This document shows positions 7,640 to 14,586 of a DNA stretch of 18,605 nt, piece by piece. The notes beneath the pieces are model-generated. The model saw only the letters and a list, made by a program, of their open reading frames with translations. It did no database searches and was not told the DNA's origin. Both the position numbers and the translations under genes were made by a program. Source of the DNA: an uncultured Bacillota bacterium. Its GTDB lineage: Bacteria > Bacillota > Clostridia > Christensenellales > QAND01. How positions within the stretch are numbered: the stretch's first letter is position 1; the number at the start of each line of letters is the position of its first letter. The stretch lies in contig CAJLPK010000026.1 of NCBI GenBank assembly GCA_905208455.1, positions 1 to 18,605 on the forward strand. The letters are read 5' to 3'.

Positions 7640-8881
7640 TTACTGATTTGCTGATTGCGCCGCCGCTATGCCCGCCGCAGCGCCCGTAGAAAATGCGATT
7701 TGAAGATTATACCCGCCGGTGTATGCGTCCAGATCCAACACCTCACCTGCCAGATACAGGTTTTGGATGAATTTGCTCCGCATTGTTCTCGGGTCTATTT
7801 CTTTTGTTTGTATCCCGCCTTTGGTTACAATGGCTTCTTCCATAGGCCCTACCGACCGTACGGTAAACTCCATATGCTTCAACTGGTTTATCAGCGCAGC
7901 CCGCATCTGTTTGGTCATTTCATGGCAAGGCAAATGGGCGGGAATGCCCGCCAATAAGAGCATTGCCTCCGCCATGCTTTTGGGCACGAGCTGGAGCATC
8001 ATGGTTTTGGCTTCTCTATTCGGTGCAAACTGCACCTCCCTGATCAAGCGCTGTTTCAGTTGCCCTTCCTCCAAGGCCGGCTTCCAATCCAAGATCAGTT
8101 TTGTTTGACGCCAAGTCTGCTGATCCAAATGCGCCGACGCGCTCAGCGCCAGAGGGCCTGAGATCCCTGTATGGGTAAACAGCATCTCCCCTTGCTCACA
8201 AAAAACCTGCTTCCCCGCTGCCACGGCACGCAGGCATACATGTTTCAGCGACAGCCCTGCCACAGCCTGCACCCATGTTTGCTCCACTTGGATCGGCGCC
8301 AAGGACGGCTGCAGCGGTATGATCGTATGCCCGGCCTGCTGCGCCAATATATATCCGTCTCCTGTGGAGCCGGTTACAGGATAGCTTAGCCCGCCGGATG
8401 CCAGGATAAATGCATCTCCGGGCACTGTTCTGCCGTGCTCGCATTGCACAGACGCAATGCGCCCCTGCTTTTCCACCAGGCTTTTCACCCTTGTCCTGTA
8501 CAGCACTTCCACCCCCCGCTCCGCCAGCGCGGAGGCCAAAGCATCGGCAATGTCATGCGCACGGTCGCTTTGCGGAAATACCCGTTGGCCCCGTTCCACC
8601 TTCAACAGCACACCCAGGCCTTCAAAAAATTGCATTAGCCATTGATTATCATATCTGGCAAAAGCGCTGCGGAAAAATCTAGCGTTGTGTACGATATGCG
8701 ACAAAAACGCCTCAGCATCGCAAGCGTTCGTCAAATTGCAGCGTCCTTTGCCTGTGATACGCACCTTATTCATCAGCCTTGGCGTGCTTTCCAGCAACAC
8801 GACTTCAGCGCCGCTGTCCGCTGCCATATATGCAGCCATGCAGCCTGCCGCACCGCCCCCGATGATCACGACCTTGTTCAT
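7640..8881 (-). CDS. HI0933/YhiN-family FAD-dependent oxidoreductase
   Basis: A 413-residue flavoprotein of the HI0933 (BaiN/YhiN) family, sometimes labelled aminoacetone oxidase. The N-terminal dinucleotide-binding motif is GGGAAG (8-13), followed by the family-specific GKGRCNLTN (44-52). LASGGLSYP lies mid-protein, GEMLFTHTGISGPL near 230-245, and AGEVLDLDAYTGGYN with AFSTG closes the FAD site at the C-terminus. Substrates remain poorly defined; a bile-acid-related reductase role is known for some gut homologues, but nothing here shows it. Its start overlaps the upstream phosphatase by 4 nt (ATGA), and cmk follows after 14 nt, a frequent neighbour in Clostridia. Confidence 0.92.
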   Translation of the reverse strand: MNKVVIIGGGAAGCMAAYMAADSGAEVVLLESTPRLMNKVRITGKGRCNLTNACDAEAFLSHIVHNARFFRSAFARYDNQWLMQFFEGLGVLLKVERGQRVFPQSDRAHDIADALASALAERGVEVLYRTRVKSLVEKQGRIASVQCEHGRTVPGDAFILASGGLSYPVTGSTGDGYILAQQAGHTIIPLQPSLAPIQVEQTWVQAVAGLSLKHVCLRAVAAGKQVFCEQGEMLFTHTGISGPLALSASAHLDQQTWRQTKLILDWKPALEEGQLKQRLIREVQFAPNREAKTMMLQLVPKSMAEAMLLLAGIPAHLPCHEMTKQMRAALINQLKHMEFTVRSVGPMEEAIVTKGGIQTKEIDPRTMRSKFIQNLYLAGEVLDLDAYTGGYNLQIAFSTGAAAGIAAAQSANQ

Positions 8882-9492
8882 CGTGCTAGGTTATGGCTTA
8901 TATCGCCAAACACGCGCATTTGCGGCATATCCGGCCGTTTGTATTCGATGATGCTGACGGCCGTATTGCCTGCCATAAAAAAGCGGGTGGATTCCAGCGG
9001 GATACCCAACGCTGCCGCCATAAAGATACGGATGGCATAGCCATGGGTTACACAAAGTACATTTTTCCCCCAGTATGCTTCTAACAACCGGTCTGCAAAT
9101 ACTTTGCTTTCCGCCACACGCGCGATCATGCAATCGCCGTGCGGCGCCGTAAACAGCGAAGGCGTTTTCTGGTAGCACTCCCATTTTTCCGGCTCTTCCA
9201 AGTGCATTTCATCCAGCTTATGCCCTTCCCAATCTCCAAAGGAAAACTCCCGTAGGCAAGGCTCCTTTTTCAGCGTAAGCGCCGGATGCTCCGCCACGAT
9301 TGCCTCTGCCGTACGATAAGCCCGCAGCTGCGGGCTGGAAAACGCTGCGGCAAACGCCTCCTTTGCCAGTCTTTCGGCCACATTCTGCGCTTGGAGAATG
9401 CCATTTTCTGTCAGCGGTGCATCCATACTGCCCTGTACGCGGCGCAGTACATTCCATTCGGTCTCCCCGTGACGGACCAAATATATCTTCAT
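8878..9492 (-). CDS. Histidine phosphatase family protein, downstream copy of a tandem pair
   Basis: A 204-residue member of the phosphoglycerate mutase-like/histidine phosphatase superfamily. It forms a phosphohistidine on H8 in RHGETEWN, with SSPQLRAYRTAE (52-63) supplying the second arginine, E82 in REFSFG and the second catalytic histidine H150 in VTHG. All expected catalytic residues are present. Its size fits cofactor-independent phosphatases such as CobC or GpmB-like proteins, but there are no cobalamin genes nearby to support a specific substrate. By my position-by-position count it is about 60 percent identical, without gaps, to the gene 17 nt upstream. It overlaps the HI0933-like gene by 4 nt. 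Confidence 0.92.
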   Translation of the reverse strand: MKIYLVRHGETEWNVLRRVQGSMDAPLTENGILQAQNVAERLAKEAFAAAFSSPQLRAYRTAEAIVAEHPALTLKKEPCLREFSFGDWEGHKLDEMHLEEPEKWECYQKTPSLFTAPHGDCMIARVAESKVFADRLLEAYWGKNVLCVTHGYAIRIFMAAALGIPLESTRFFMAGNTAVSIIEYKRPDMPQMRVFGDISHNLAR

Positions 9493-9509
9493 CCTCTAAT
9501 CCTCGCAAT

Positions 9510-10127
9510 CTATCCTTCTATATCATTGTGGCTGGTATCGCCAAATACGCGCACCAGCGGCCTGTCCGGCGCCAAAAACTCTATGACCGTCAGCGCCGTA
9601 TTTCCAGAGGTAAACTTATGGGAATGCTCCACCGGAATGCCCAATGCTGCCGAGAGAAAATAGCAGACGCCGAACCCATGGGATACGCACAATACCTGCT
9701 TGTGCATATACTGCGCAGTCAGCCTATCGACAAACCGCCTGCTTTCCGCGACACGGGATACCATGCAGTCTCCCTCAGGGCTTGTAACAAGCGAAGGTGT
9801 CTTTTCAAACTGTGTCCATAACGCGGGGCACTCTATATCCATGTGGTCTAAGCTGTGCCCTTCATATATGCCAAAGGAAAACTCTCTTAAGCTATCTTCC
9901 TTTTGAATGAGCAGCCCCGGGTGCGGCTCGGCAATGATCTCAGCAGTGCGGTATGCTCTAGGGGCCGGGCTGGCAAACGCTGCATCAAACGTCACCTTTG
10001 CCAGCCGCCGCGCTGCGTTTTTGGCCTGCTGGATCCCGTTTTCTGTCAGCGGGGAGTCCAGCGCTCCCTGTACACGGCGCTGCACATTCCATTCCGTTTC
10101 CCCATGGCGAAGCAAATATACTTTCAT
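9510..10127 (-). CDS. Histidine phosphatase family protein, upstream copy of a tandem pair
   Basis: A 205-residue paralogue of the next gene with the same architecture: RHGETEWN (7-14, H8 nucleophile), ASPAPRAYRTAE (52-63), E82 in REFSFG, H150 in VSHG, and the shared tail RVFGD.SHN. All catalytic residues remain, so neither copy looks dead. The copies differ most at about 85-105 and 151-180, where substrate-contacting segments are usually found; this would fit divergence in specificity, though that is inference. It lies 13 nt after the pseudouridine synthase gene in the same operon. The exact substrate cannot be read from the sequence. Confidence 0.92.
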   Translation of the reverse strand: MKVYLLRHGETEWNVQRRVQGALDSPLTENGIQQAKNAARRLAKVTFDAAFASPAPRAYRTAEIIAEPHPGLLIQKEDSLREFSFGIYEGHSLDHMDIECPALWTQFEKTPSLVTSPEGDCMVSRVAESRRFVDRLTAQYMHKQVLCVSHGFGVCYFLSAALGIPVEHSHKFTSGNTALTVIEFLAPDRPLVRVFGDTSHNDIEG

Positions 10128-10140
10128 CGTGCAATGCCCC

Positions 10141-10878
10141 TCAATAGCGCCGCATCAAATGACCCGGCGGTTTTTCCAGGGCGCGTATCGCCTGCTCATG
10201 CGTCAATCGTTCATACGTACCCGGTTTTCTGTCTCCCAGTTCTAGCTGGCCGATTTGGATGCGTTTTAAGCGCAATACCTGCATATCCTGGGCTTCCATC
10301 ATCCGGCGGATGATGCGGTTTCTCCCCTCTTCAATGGCAATTTTGATTTGTCCCCTGCCGTCCGGCCGGTTTTGGAACGCCACCGCTGCGGCTTTGGCCA
10401 GCGGCGGCTCGCCGATGTCTATTCCCCGGATCAGCGCATCCGCCAGCTTCTGTGCATACGGCTTGTCCGTCGTCACCTGATAAATTTTTTGTATATGGTG
10501 CTTTGGATGGGTCACCTGATGGGCAAACGCCCCATCATCCGTCATTAAAAGCAGCCCTTCGCTATGAAAATCCAAACGGCCGACAGGAAAAAGGCGCCGC
10601 TTCTGCTGGGTAAAATAATCCCCTACACAGCGCCGTCCCCGCTCATCCTTCATCGTACAGGCAATGCCCCTGGGTTTATAAAACAGAAAATACGCCCTGC
10701 TATGATGCGGGGCGATTTTATGTCCGTCAACACTTACCATATCCTTGCCCGGCGTGACCACTGTACCCAGCAGCGTTACGGTCCGGCCGTTCACTTTTAC
10801 CCTTCCCTCAGCGATGATTTCTTCACACTTCCGTCTGGAAGCGACACCGCAGTCCGCCATATACTTTTGCAGCCGCAT
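10141..10878 (-). CDS. rluB: RsuA/RluB/RluE/RluF-family pseudouridine synthase, probably RluB
   Basis: A 245-residue rRNA pseudouridine synthase, most like RluB, which modifies 23S rRNA. An S4 RNA-binding domain occupies about 1-47 (MRLQKYMADCGVASRR, then GRVKVNG). The catalytic motif GRLDFHSEGLLL carries the nucleophilic aspartate D103; HS replaces the usual D-T pair after it. KPRGIACT (68-75) and EGRNRIIRRM (about 184-193) are family hallmarks. The ribosome site AGGAGAGG lies 7-8 nt before the ATG. It is the first gene of the operon ending in ispH-S1, and its promoter is at 10935-10962. RluB versus another branch of the family cannot be settled by eye. Confidence 0.92.
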   Translation of the reverse strand: MRLQKYMADCGVASRRKCEEIIAEGRVKVNGRTVTLLGTVVTPGKDMVSVDGHKIAPHHSRAYFLFYKPRGIACTMKDERGRRCVGDYFTQQKRRLFPVGRLDFHSEGLLLMTDDGAFAHQVTHPKHHIQKIYQVTTDKPYAQKLADALIRGIDIGEPPLAKAAAVAFQNRPDGRGQIKIAIEEGRNRIIRRMMEAQDMQVLRLKRIQIGQLELGDRKPGTYERLTHEQAIRALEKPPGHLMRRY

Positions 10879-10934
10879 CTAAGCCTCTCCTGCCTGATGA
10901 AAAGCGCATAACTCCCCACCATAAATTTAGTTTT

Positions 10935-10962
10935 ATTATATCGGACAAGGCCCGATTGTCAA
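10935..10962 (-). promoter_or_regulatory. Consensus promoter of the rluB-to-ispH operon, overlapping the dacF-like stop codon
   Basis: On the minus strand TTGACA (10957-10962) and TATAAT (10935-10940) are both perfect, with a 16-nt spacer. The -35 box overlaps the stop codon of the preceding carboxypeptidase gene. The spacer holds an inverted repeat, ATCGG/CCGAT with a 7-nt loop, running into the -10 box. Initiation near 10928 leaves a leader of about 50 nt before rluB. Confidence 0.88.
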
Positions 10963-12086
10963 GGCAATAGGTTTGTGATCCATTGGCGAACGACCTTGTT
11001 CAGGCAGTGGGCAAAATCATACGCTTCTACATCCGCCGCCGCTACGATGGGCACAGAGCCTATCATTTCATCCTCTAAATATACCTGCATGCTGCCAATG
11101 ATCTCTCCCTTTGCAATGGGTGCATACAGCGGGGATTGGTAGACGCATTTTGTCACGATCTGTTCCTGTTCTTTTTTTGTTAAAGTCTTGGACAGGCTCC
11201 CTTCCGTCATGCCCTCTACCTCCGTGGAAAGCCCTTCCAGCACCGGCGTTGTACCGGTGGACTGCGCATCCTTTATCAGATCCACCTGCTGGTAGTTTGC
11301 AAAGGCATCATCCAGCAATGCCGCGGCATCTCCCCACATATCCTTGGCGCCCAATACCACGACTGCCACGCGGATGCCGTTTCGTTCGGCTGCCCCCACA
11401 TAGGTTTTCCCCGCACTTTTGGTATAGCCTGTTTTTACACCGATGGCGCCTTCATACTGCCATAAAAGCTTATTCTTATTCTGCCAGGAGCGTGTTTCCC
11501 CTGCCCCGTCCGGTTCAGCCGTATAGCTTTTGGTAGACACGATCTTTGCAAACGTATCGTTTTGCAAGGCCGCCGCGGCAATCAGTGCCATATCATGCGC
11601 TGTGGTATAGTGGTCATCATCCGGCAGGCCGTGTGGGTTGTTGAAATGCGTCCCTGTACAGCCCAGCGCTTGCGCCTTTTCGTTCATTTTTTCTACAAAG
11701 GCGTCAACGCTGCCCGCTACATCAATGGCAATGGCCGTTGCCGCATCGTTGCCGCTGCGCAGCATCAGCCCATACAGCAGATCCTCTAATGAATATTTTT
11801 CTCCTGCTTTGATATAGACGCTGCTTCCTTCTACGCCGGCCGCTTCGTTTGGGATCGTAACTACCTTTTGTATATCTGCATTTTCCAGCGCCACCAATGC
11901 CGTCATGATTTTTGTAATGCTGGCCGGCTCTGACTTTTCGTTTTCATTCTTTGCTCCTAAGATGCGCCCTGTATCTATATCGATCACACAGGCGCTATGA
12001 GAAGATACCTCCGGCAGTGCCTGCACAGCCGAAGCAGGCATCCAAAACGCCAATACTGCCATCCATATCGCTAGTTTCCTTTTCAT
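10959..12086 (-). CDS. D-alanyl-D-alanine carboxypeptidase, DacF/PBP5 type (catalytically intact)
   Basis: A 375-residue secreted low-molecular-weight penicillin-binding protein (S11) that removes the terminal D-Ala from peptidoglycan stem peptides. With the ATG at 12086, the signal peptide is MKRK plus a hydrophobic stretch ending AVQA (about 1-23). All three active-site motifs are intact: S56-I-T-K59, S111-G-N113 and K218-T-G220. A C-terminal PBP5-C-like beta domain follows from about 275, and the tail is a candidate membrane anchor. A GTG 18 nt further upstream is open, but AGGGGGGT sits 5 nt before the ATG and decides the start. It lies between the terminator after ytfJ and the rluB promoter. 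I could not identify its own promoter with confidence. Roles in vegetative wall or spore cortex are both possible. Confidence 0.93.
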   Translation of the reverse strand: MKRKLAIWMAVLAFWMPASAVQALPEVSSHSACVIDIDTGRILGAKNENEKSEPASITKIMTALVALENADIQKVVTIPNEAAGVEGSSVYIKAGEKYSLEDLLYGLMLRSGNDAATAIAIDVAGSVDAFVEKMNEKAQALGCTGTHFNNPHGLPDDDHYTTAHDMALIAAAALQNDTFAKIVSTKSYTAEPDGAGETRSWQNKNKLLWQYEGAIGVKTGYTKSAGKTYVGAAERNGIRVAVVVLGAKDMWGDAAALLDDAFANYQQVDLIKDAQSTGTTPVLEGLSTEVEGMTEGSLSKTLTKKEQEQIVTKCVYQSPLYAPIAKGEIIGSMQVYLEDEMIGSVPIVAAADVEAYDFAHCLNKVVRQWITNLLP

Positions 12087-12176
12087 CTCTACCCCCCTGT
12101 GCACATCCCCGCGTTTGCTTTCGATATATTTCCAGTATATGCGCGCTTTTTTTGCGCACTACAAGAAAATAATAGC

Positions 12177-12209
12177 AAAAGAAAAAGAGCGATGTACAAT
12201 CCATCGCTC
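12177..12209 (-). terminator. Intrinsic terminator after ytfJ
   Basis: On the minus strand GAGCGATG and CATCGCTC (12187-12194 and 12202-12209 on the plus strand) form a perfect 8-bp stem around a 7-nt loop. TTTTTCTTTT follows. It lies about 20 nt after the ytfJ stop and ends the lysA-to-ytfJ unit. The remaining roughly 90 nt before the dacF-like gene has a weak TATACT and a TGCGC/GCGCA repeat but no convincing -35 box. Confidence 0.93.
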
Positions 12210-12230
12210 CTCCTTGCTGCGCCCGGCGGA

Positions 12231-12737
12231 TCATTCCGATTCTTTTTTGGTCACGGAAACCGTTTGTTTATAGGTGATGTCTTCGTCACCGCAGGGGCTT
12301 TGCTCCACCGTTTCTGTGCAGCATTCTTCTGTTGTTTGTCCTTGCTTTTGTCCTTTTCCCTTGCAGCCAAAGTGTTTGATCAAGCCAATAAGCTGCGGGA
12401 TCGCTTCGCTTACCCGTTCCATGGTGTGGTTGGATTCTACCGGCATCAGGCGCACTGTTTCATCCTCGACCACCACAAAGGCGACCGGGGAAATGCAGAT
12501 GCCTGCGCCGCTGCCCCCGGCAAAGGGGTTTTCAGTGGCGTCCTTGTTGCTTTCCCTGATGCTGCCGCCCTTACCGTATTCCCCGCCGCCCGCTACAAAT
12601 CCGAAGCTGACTTTGGAAATCGGTAAAATCACGTTGCCCTGCCGCGTCTGGACCGGATCGCCGATGATGGTATTGACATCCACCATCTGTTTGATCTGTT
12701 CCATCGCTGTTGTCATCATACTCTCAATGGGATGCAT
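12231..12737 (-). CDS. ytfJ: GerW/YtfJ-family sporulation protein
   Basis: This 168-residue protein belongs to the family of Bacillus subtilis YtfJ (GerW), a forespore-made protein linked to spore germination. Family signatures are GDPVQTRQGNVILPISKVSFG (26-46), a glycine-rich GGGEYGKGG (50-58), and PFAGGSGAGICISPVAFVVV (71-90). The tail beyond about 124 is low-complexity and carries four cysteines (C125, C139, C140, C149) besides C81, which is more than I would expect for this family. The ATG is preceded by GGAGGG and lies 14 nt inside the DUF2953 gene, so the pair is translationally coupled. A strong terminator follows. Confidence 0.92.
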   Translation of the reverse strand: MHPIESMMTTAMEQIKQMVDVNTIIGDPVQTRQGNVILPISKVSFGFVAGGGEYGKGGSIRESNKDATENPFAGGSGAGICISPVAFVVVEDETVRLMPVESNHTMERVSEAIPQLIGLIKHFGCKGKGQKQGQTTEECCTETVEQSPCGDEDITYKQTVSVTKKESE

Positions 12738-13257
12738 TTCGTTTTTCCCTCCAATGGTTGATCGGTATCAAAAGCCCTGCACCAATAATATGGACGAGAG
12801 GAACGCTTGCTATACATGAAATCCGTACCGCCAGGCACTCTGTTTCAAAGCAAGGCTCGCATACGAAGGCCCGTGCAAAATCACCCGGGCGCACATTATG
12901 CATAAACCCTGCAATCAGGGCACGAGCCATTCCATTTGCAGCACCACAAGCCAAGGCGGTTTGTGCCGCGTCGCCGGTGCCCAGCTTTATTCGTACTGCC
13001 AGATCATAAAAGGTCGTTTTTTCCAATAAATACTGTACCGAGCGCCAAATCGTCCTCGCTTTGATTCTCGCATCGTTCTTCCGCTCTTTCGGCGTCCAGG
13101 CCAGCCAAGGGATATGCCATTGCATCTCTTTGCGCAAACCCGGCAGCCCCAAAGACAACGCCCCCTCCGTGCCATAAAGGTCCGCTTCCGCTTCTGTCTC
13201 TATTTGGATGGGAAGCGTCAAGACAAACCCCACCGTAAAGGCCAACAAAAAAAGCAT
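12724..13257 (-). CDS. DUF2953 (YtfI-like) membrane protein
   Basis: A 177-residue protein with a hydrophobic N-terminus (about 1-15) and a second hydrophobic segment near the C-terminus, matching the DUF2953/YtfI layout. The family-typical block KLGTGDAAQTALACGAANG lies in the middle. Function is unknown; homologues commonly sit directly before ytfJ in spore formers, as here, with a 14-nt overlap. An open GTG exists at 13266, but GAGGTGG lies properly spaced before the ATG at 13257, so ATG is chosen. That ATG is buried in the 3' arm of the hairpin at 13254-13287, and the codons after it form a seven-T run. Confidence 0.85.
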   Translation of the reverse strand: MLFLLAFTVGFVLTLPIQIETEAEADLYGTEGALSLGLPGLRKEMQWHIPWLAWTPKERKNDARIKARTIWRSVQYLLEKTTFYDLAVRIKLGTGDAAQTALACGAANGMARALIAGFMHNVRPGDFARAFVCEPCFETECLAVRISCIASVPLVHIIGAGLLIPINHWREKRNASH

Positions 13258-13287
13258 ACCAACCACCTCAATTTGCGGTTAGTATGC
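13254..13287 (-). promoter_or_regulatory. Leader hairpin plus U-run overlapping the DUF2953 start codon (candidate attenuator)
   Basis: In the mRNA, GCAUACUAACC pairs with GGUUGGUAUGC (11 bp, one U-G) around a 12-nt loop that contains the GAGG of the Shine-Dalgarno. The AUG start codon lies inside the 3' arm. Seven U follow the stem immediately, as in an intrinsic terminator. The single mismatch in DNA symmetry is a wobble pair only on the coding-sense RNA. Function is inferred. Confidence 0.6.
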
Positions 13288-13308
13288 CCTGTTTTTTTGG
13301 TTTTACGC
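13280..13308 (-). promoter_or_regulatory. Candidate sigma-G-type forespore promoter for the DUF2953-ytfJ pair
   Basis: On the minus strand GCGTA (13304-13308) and CATACTA (13280-13286) are 17 nt apart. This resembles the sigma-G pattern (GHATR, about 17 nt, CATNHTA): the -10 is a full match and the -35 matches 4 of 5. Initiation near 13273 would fall in the loop of the leader hairpin. Placement before a ytfJ-type gene, forespore-expressed in Bacillus, agrees with this. Confidence 0.45.
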
Positions 13309-13320
13309 CGTTATAACGGC
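13307..13320. repeat. Perfect 14-bp palindrome at the scpB stop codon
   Basis: GCCGTTATAACGGC is identical to its reverse complement and spans the last codons and stop of scpB, overlapping the candidate -35 GCGTA. No T-run follows on either strand, so it does not look like a terminator. An operator site or chance are the alternatives. Confidence 0.5.
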
Positions 13321-13850
13321 ATCTCATCGTGCTCCTTTTCCGTTTCTGGCAGCGGCGGCAGATCCGAAAGCGTGCTCAGCCCAAAATGCCTCATAAATTC
13401 GTCCGTCGTCCCATACATCATCGGCCGGCCTATCGCTTCTTTTCTGCCGACAGGCTCTATCAAGCGGCGCTGTAGCAGCGTTCTCAAGGAATAATCCGCC
13501 GAGACACCTTTGATGCCTTCAATTTCACTGCGCGTTACAGGCTGTTTATACGCGACGATGGAAAGCGTTTCCAGCACCGATCTGGATAAAGTCCGTGCAG
13601 ACAGCGGCTTTAAGGCCCTCTGTACCTGCTCAGCATATTGCCGGCTCGTGCGAAACTGCACTCTGTCTTCTATGCGGATGATCTCGATGCCGCGCTGCTC
13701 TGCCAAATATTGCTGTGCGATTTGGTCGATCAAGCGATCACATTCCAGCACAGTCATTTCCAATGCCCTTGCCAAATCTTCCATCTGCACTGCCTCTCCT
13801 GCGACAAATAAAATCGCTTCCAGCGCGCCTCTGGCCTGCGCATCCTTCAT
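13311..13850 (-). CDS. scpB: Segregation and condensation protein B
   Basis: A 179-residue SMC-kleisin accessory protein with two winged-helix domains that binds ScpA as a dimer and supports chromosome condensation and segregation. Recognisable segments are ALEAILFVAGE near the N-terminus (9-19), SARTLSRSVLETLSIVAYKQPV around residues 84-105, and IGRPMMYGTTDEFMRHFGL near the end. The C-terminus is acidic, as usual. Its ATG overlaps the scpA stop as ATGA with an AGAGG ribosome site inside scpA. The next gene downstream begins 53 nt later behind the leader hairpin. Confidence 0.96.
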   Translation of the reverse strand: MKDAQARGALEAILFVAGEAVQMEDLARALEMTVLECDRLIDQIAQQYLAEQRGIEIIRIEDRVQFRTSRQYAEQVQRALKPLSARTLSRSVLETLSIVAYKQPVTRSEIEGIKGVSADYSLRTLLQRRLIEPVGRKEAIGRPMMYGTTDEFMRHFGLSTLSDLPPLPETEKEHDEMPL

Positions 13851-14584
13851 GCCTTTTCCTCTTTCCCTTTTTGCTTATACACGATTTCGATGGCGCCGTA
13901 TCTTTGATTTTGGCTGGCCCCTGCCTCGCCGGCAGAAATCAATTCCAAAAGCGCTAAAAAGGTTGCAATGATTTCGTTGCGCGATGCATGCTGTGCAAAC
14001 AGTTCATCAAACCGCATACAGCCCCTTTTGGACAATAGGGACCGGACATGTACAATTTGCTGGCGAACCGTATGCGGCTCTGCACGGATCACATTGATAC
14101 GCGCCGGCCTATGCTCCGTCTCCTTTTTTTGTAAAAGCAGTTCTTGCAAGGCATCAAACAGCGATGCCACGCTTATGCCTTCCAGGTTCAGCGGGTCATC
14201 CTGAAAGGCGTATTCCTCCGGCAGCTTATAGTAGCTTTGGGCGGCGTCCTCCTCCATTTGATGCAGCCTATCCGAAACCTGCTTGATTTTTTTATACTCT
14301 TCCAGCTGTAAGATCAGCAATGCCTCCGGGTCTTCCTCTTCCTCCACCTTTTCCGGCTTTGGCAAAAGGCTCCGCGATTTGATATTCAAAAGCGTTGCGG
14401 CCATTGTTAAAAACTCCGTGGCCTGCTCCATATCCAGCTGCTCCATTTGTTCCAAATATGCCAGATATTGGTCTGTGATCTCTGACACAAAAATGTCTTT
14501 AATGTCCACCTGGGCCTTTGCAATCAGATGCAGCAAAAGATCCAACGGTCCCTCAAAGGACTCCAGCTTTACCGCATAGGCCAT
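13847..14584 (-). CDS. scpA: Segregation and condensation protein A (kleisin)
   Basis: A 245-residue kleisin that bridges the heads of the Smc dimer and binds ScpB in the condensin-like complex on the nucleoid. The N-terminal Smc-contacting region has FEGPLDLLLHLI (10-21) and ATEFLTMAATLLNIKSRSLLP (56-76), both classical. An acidic EEEED stretch follows at about 81-85, and the C-terminal winged helix contains SRNEIIATFLALLEL. It starts 2 nt after the M50 protease stop with only a weak ribosome site, so reinitiation after the upstream gene is likely. It overlaps scpB by 4 nt. Confidence 0.96.
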   Translation of the reverse strand: MAYAVKLESFEGPLDLLLHLIAKAQVDIKDIFVSEITDQYLAYLEQMEQLDMEQATEFLTMAATLLNIKSRSLLPKPEKVEEEEDPEALLILQLEEYKKIKQVSDRLHQMEEDAAQSYYKLPEEYAFQDDPLNLEGISVASLFDALQELLLQKKETEHRPARINVIRAEPHTVRQQIVHVRSLLSKRGCMRFDELFAQHASRNEIIATFLALLELISAGEAGASQNQRYGAIEIVYKQKGKEEKA

Positions 14585-14586
14585 CG

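Noticed and set aside
12087..12176. Possible sigma promoter (TATACT near 12137) and TGCGC/GCGCA repeat ahead of the dacF-like gene
   Set aside because: No acceptable -35 box at 16-18 nt, and neither the sigma-F nor sigma-G pattern fits; left unassigned.
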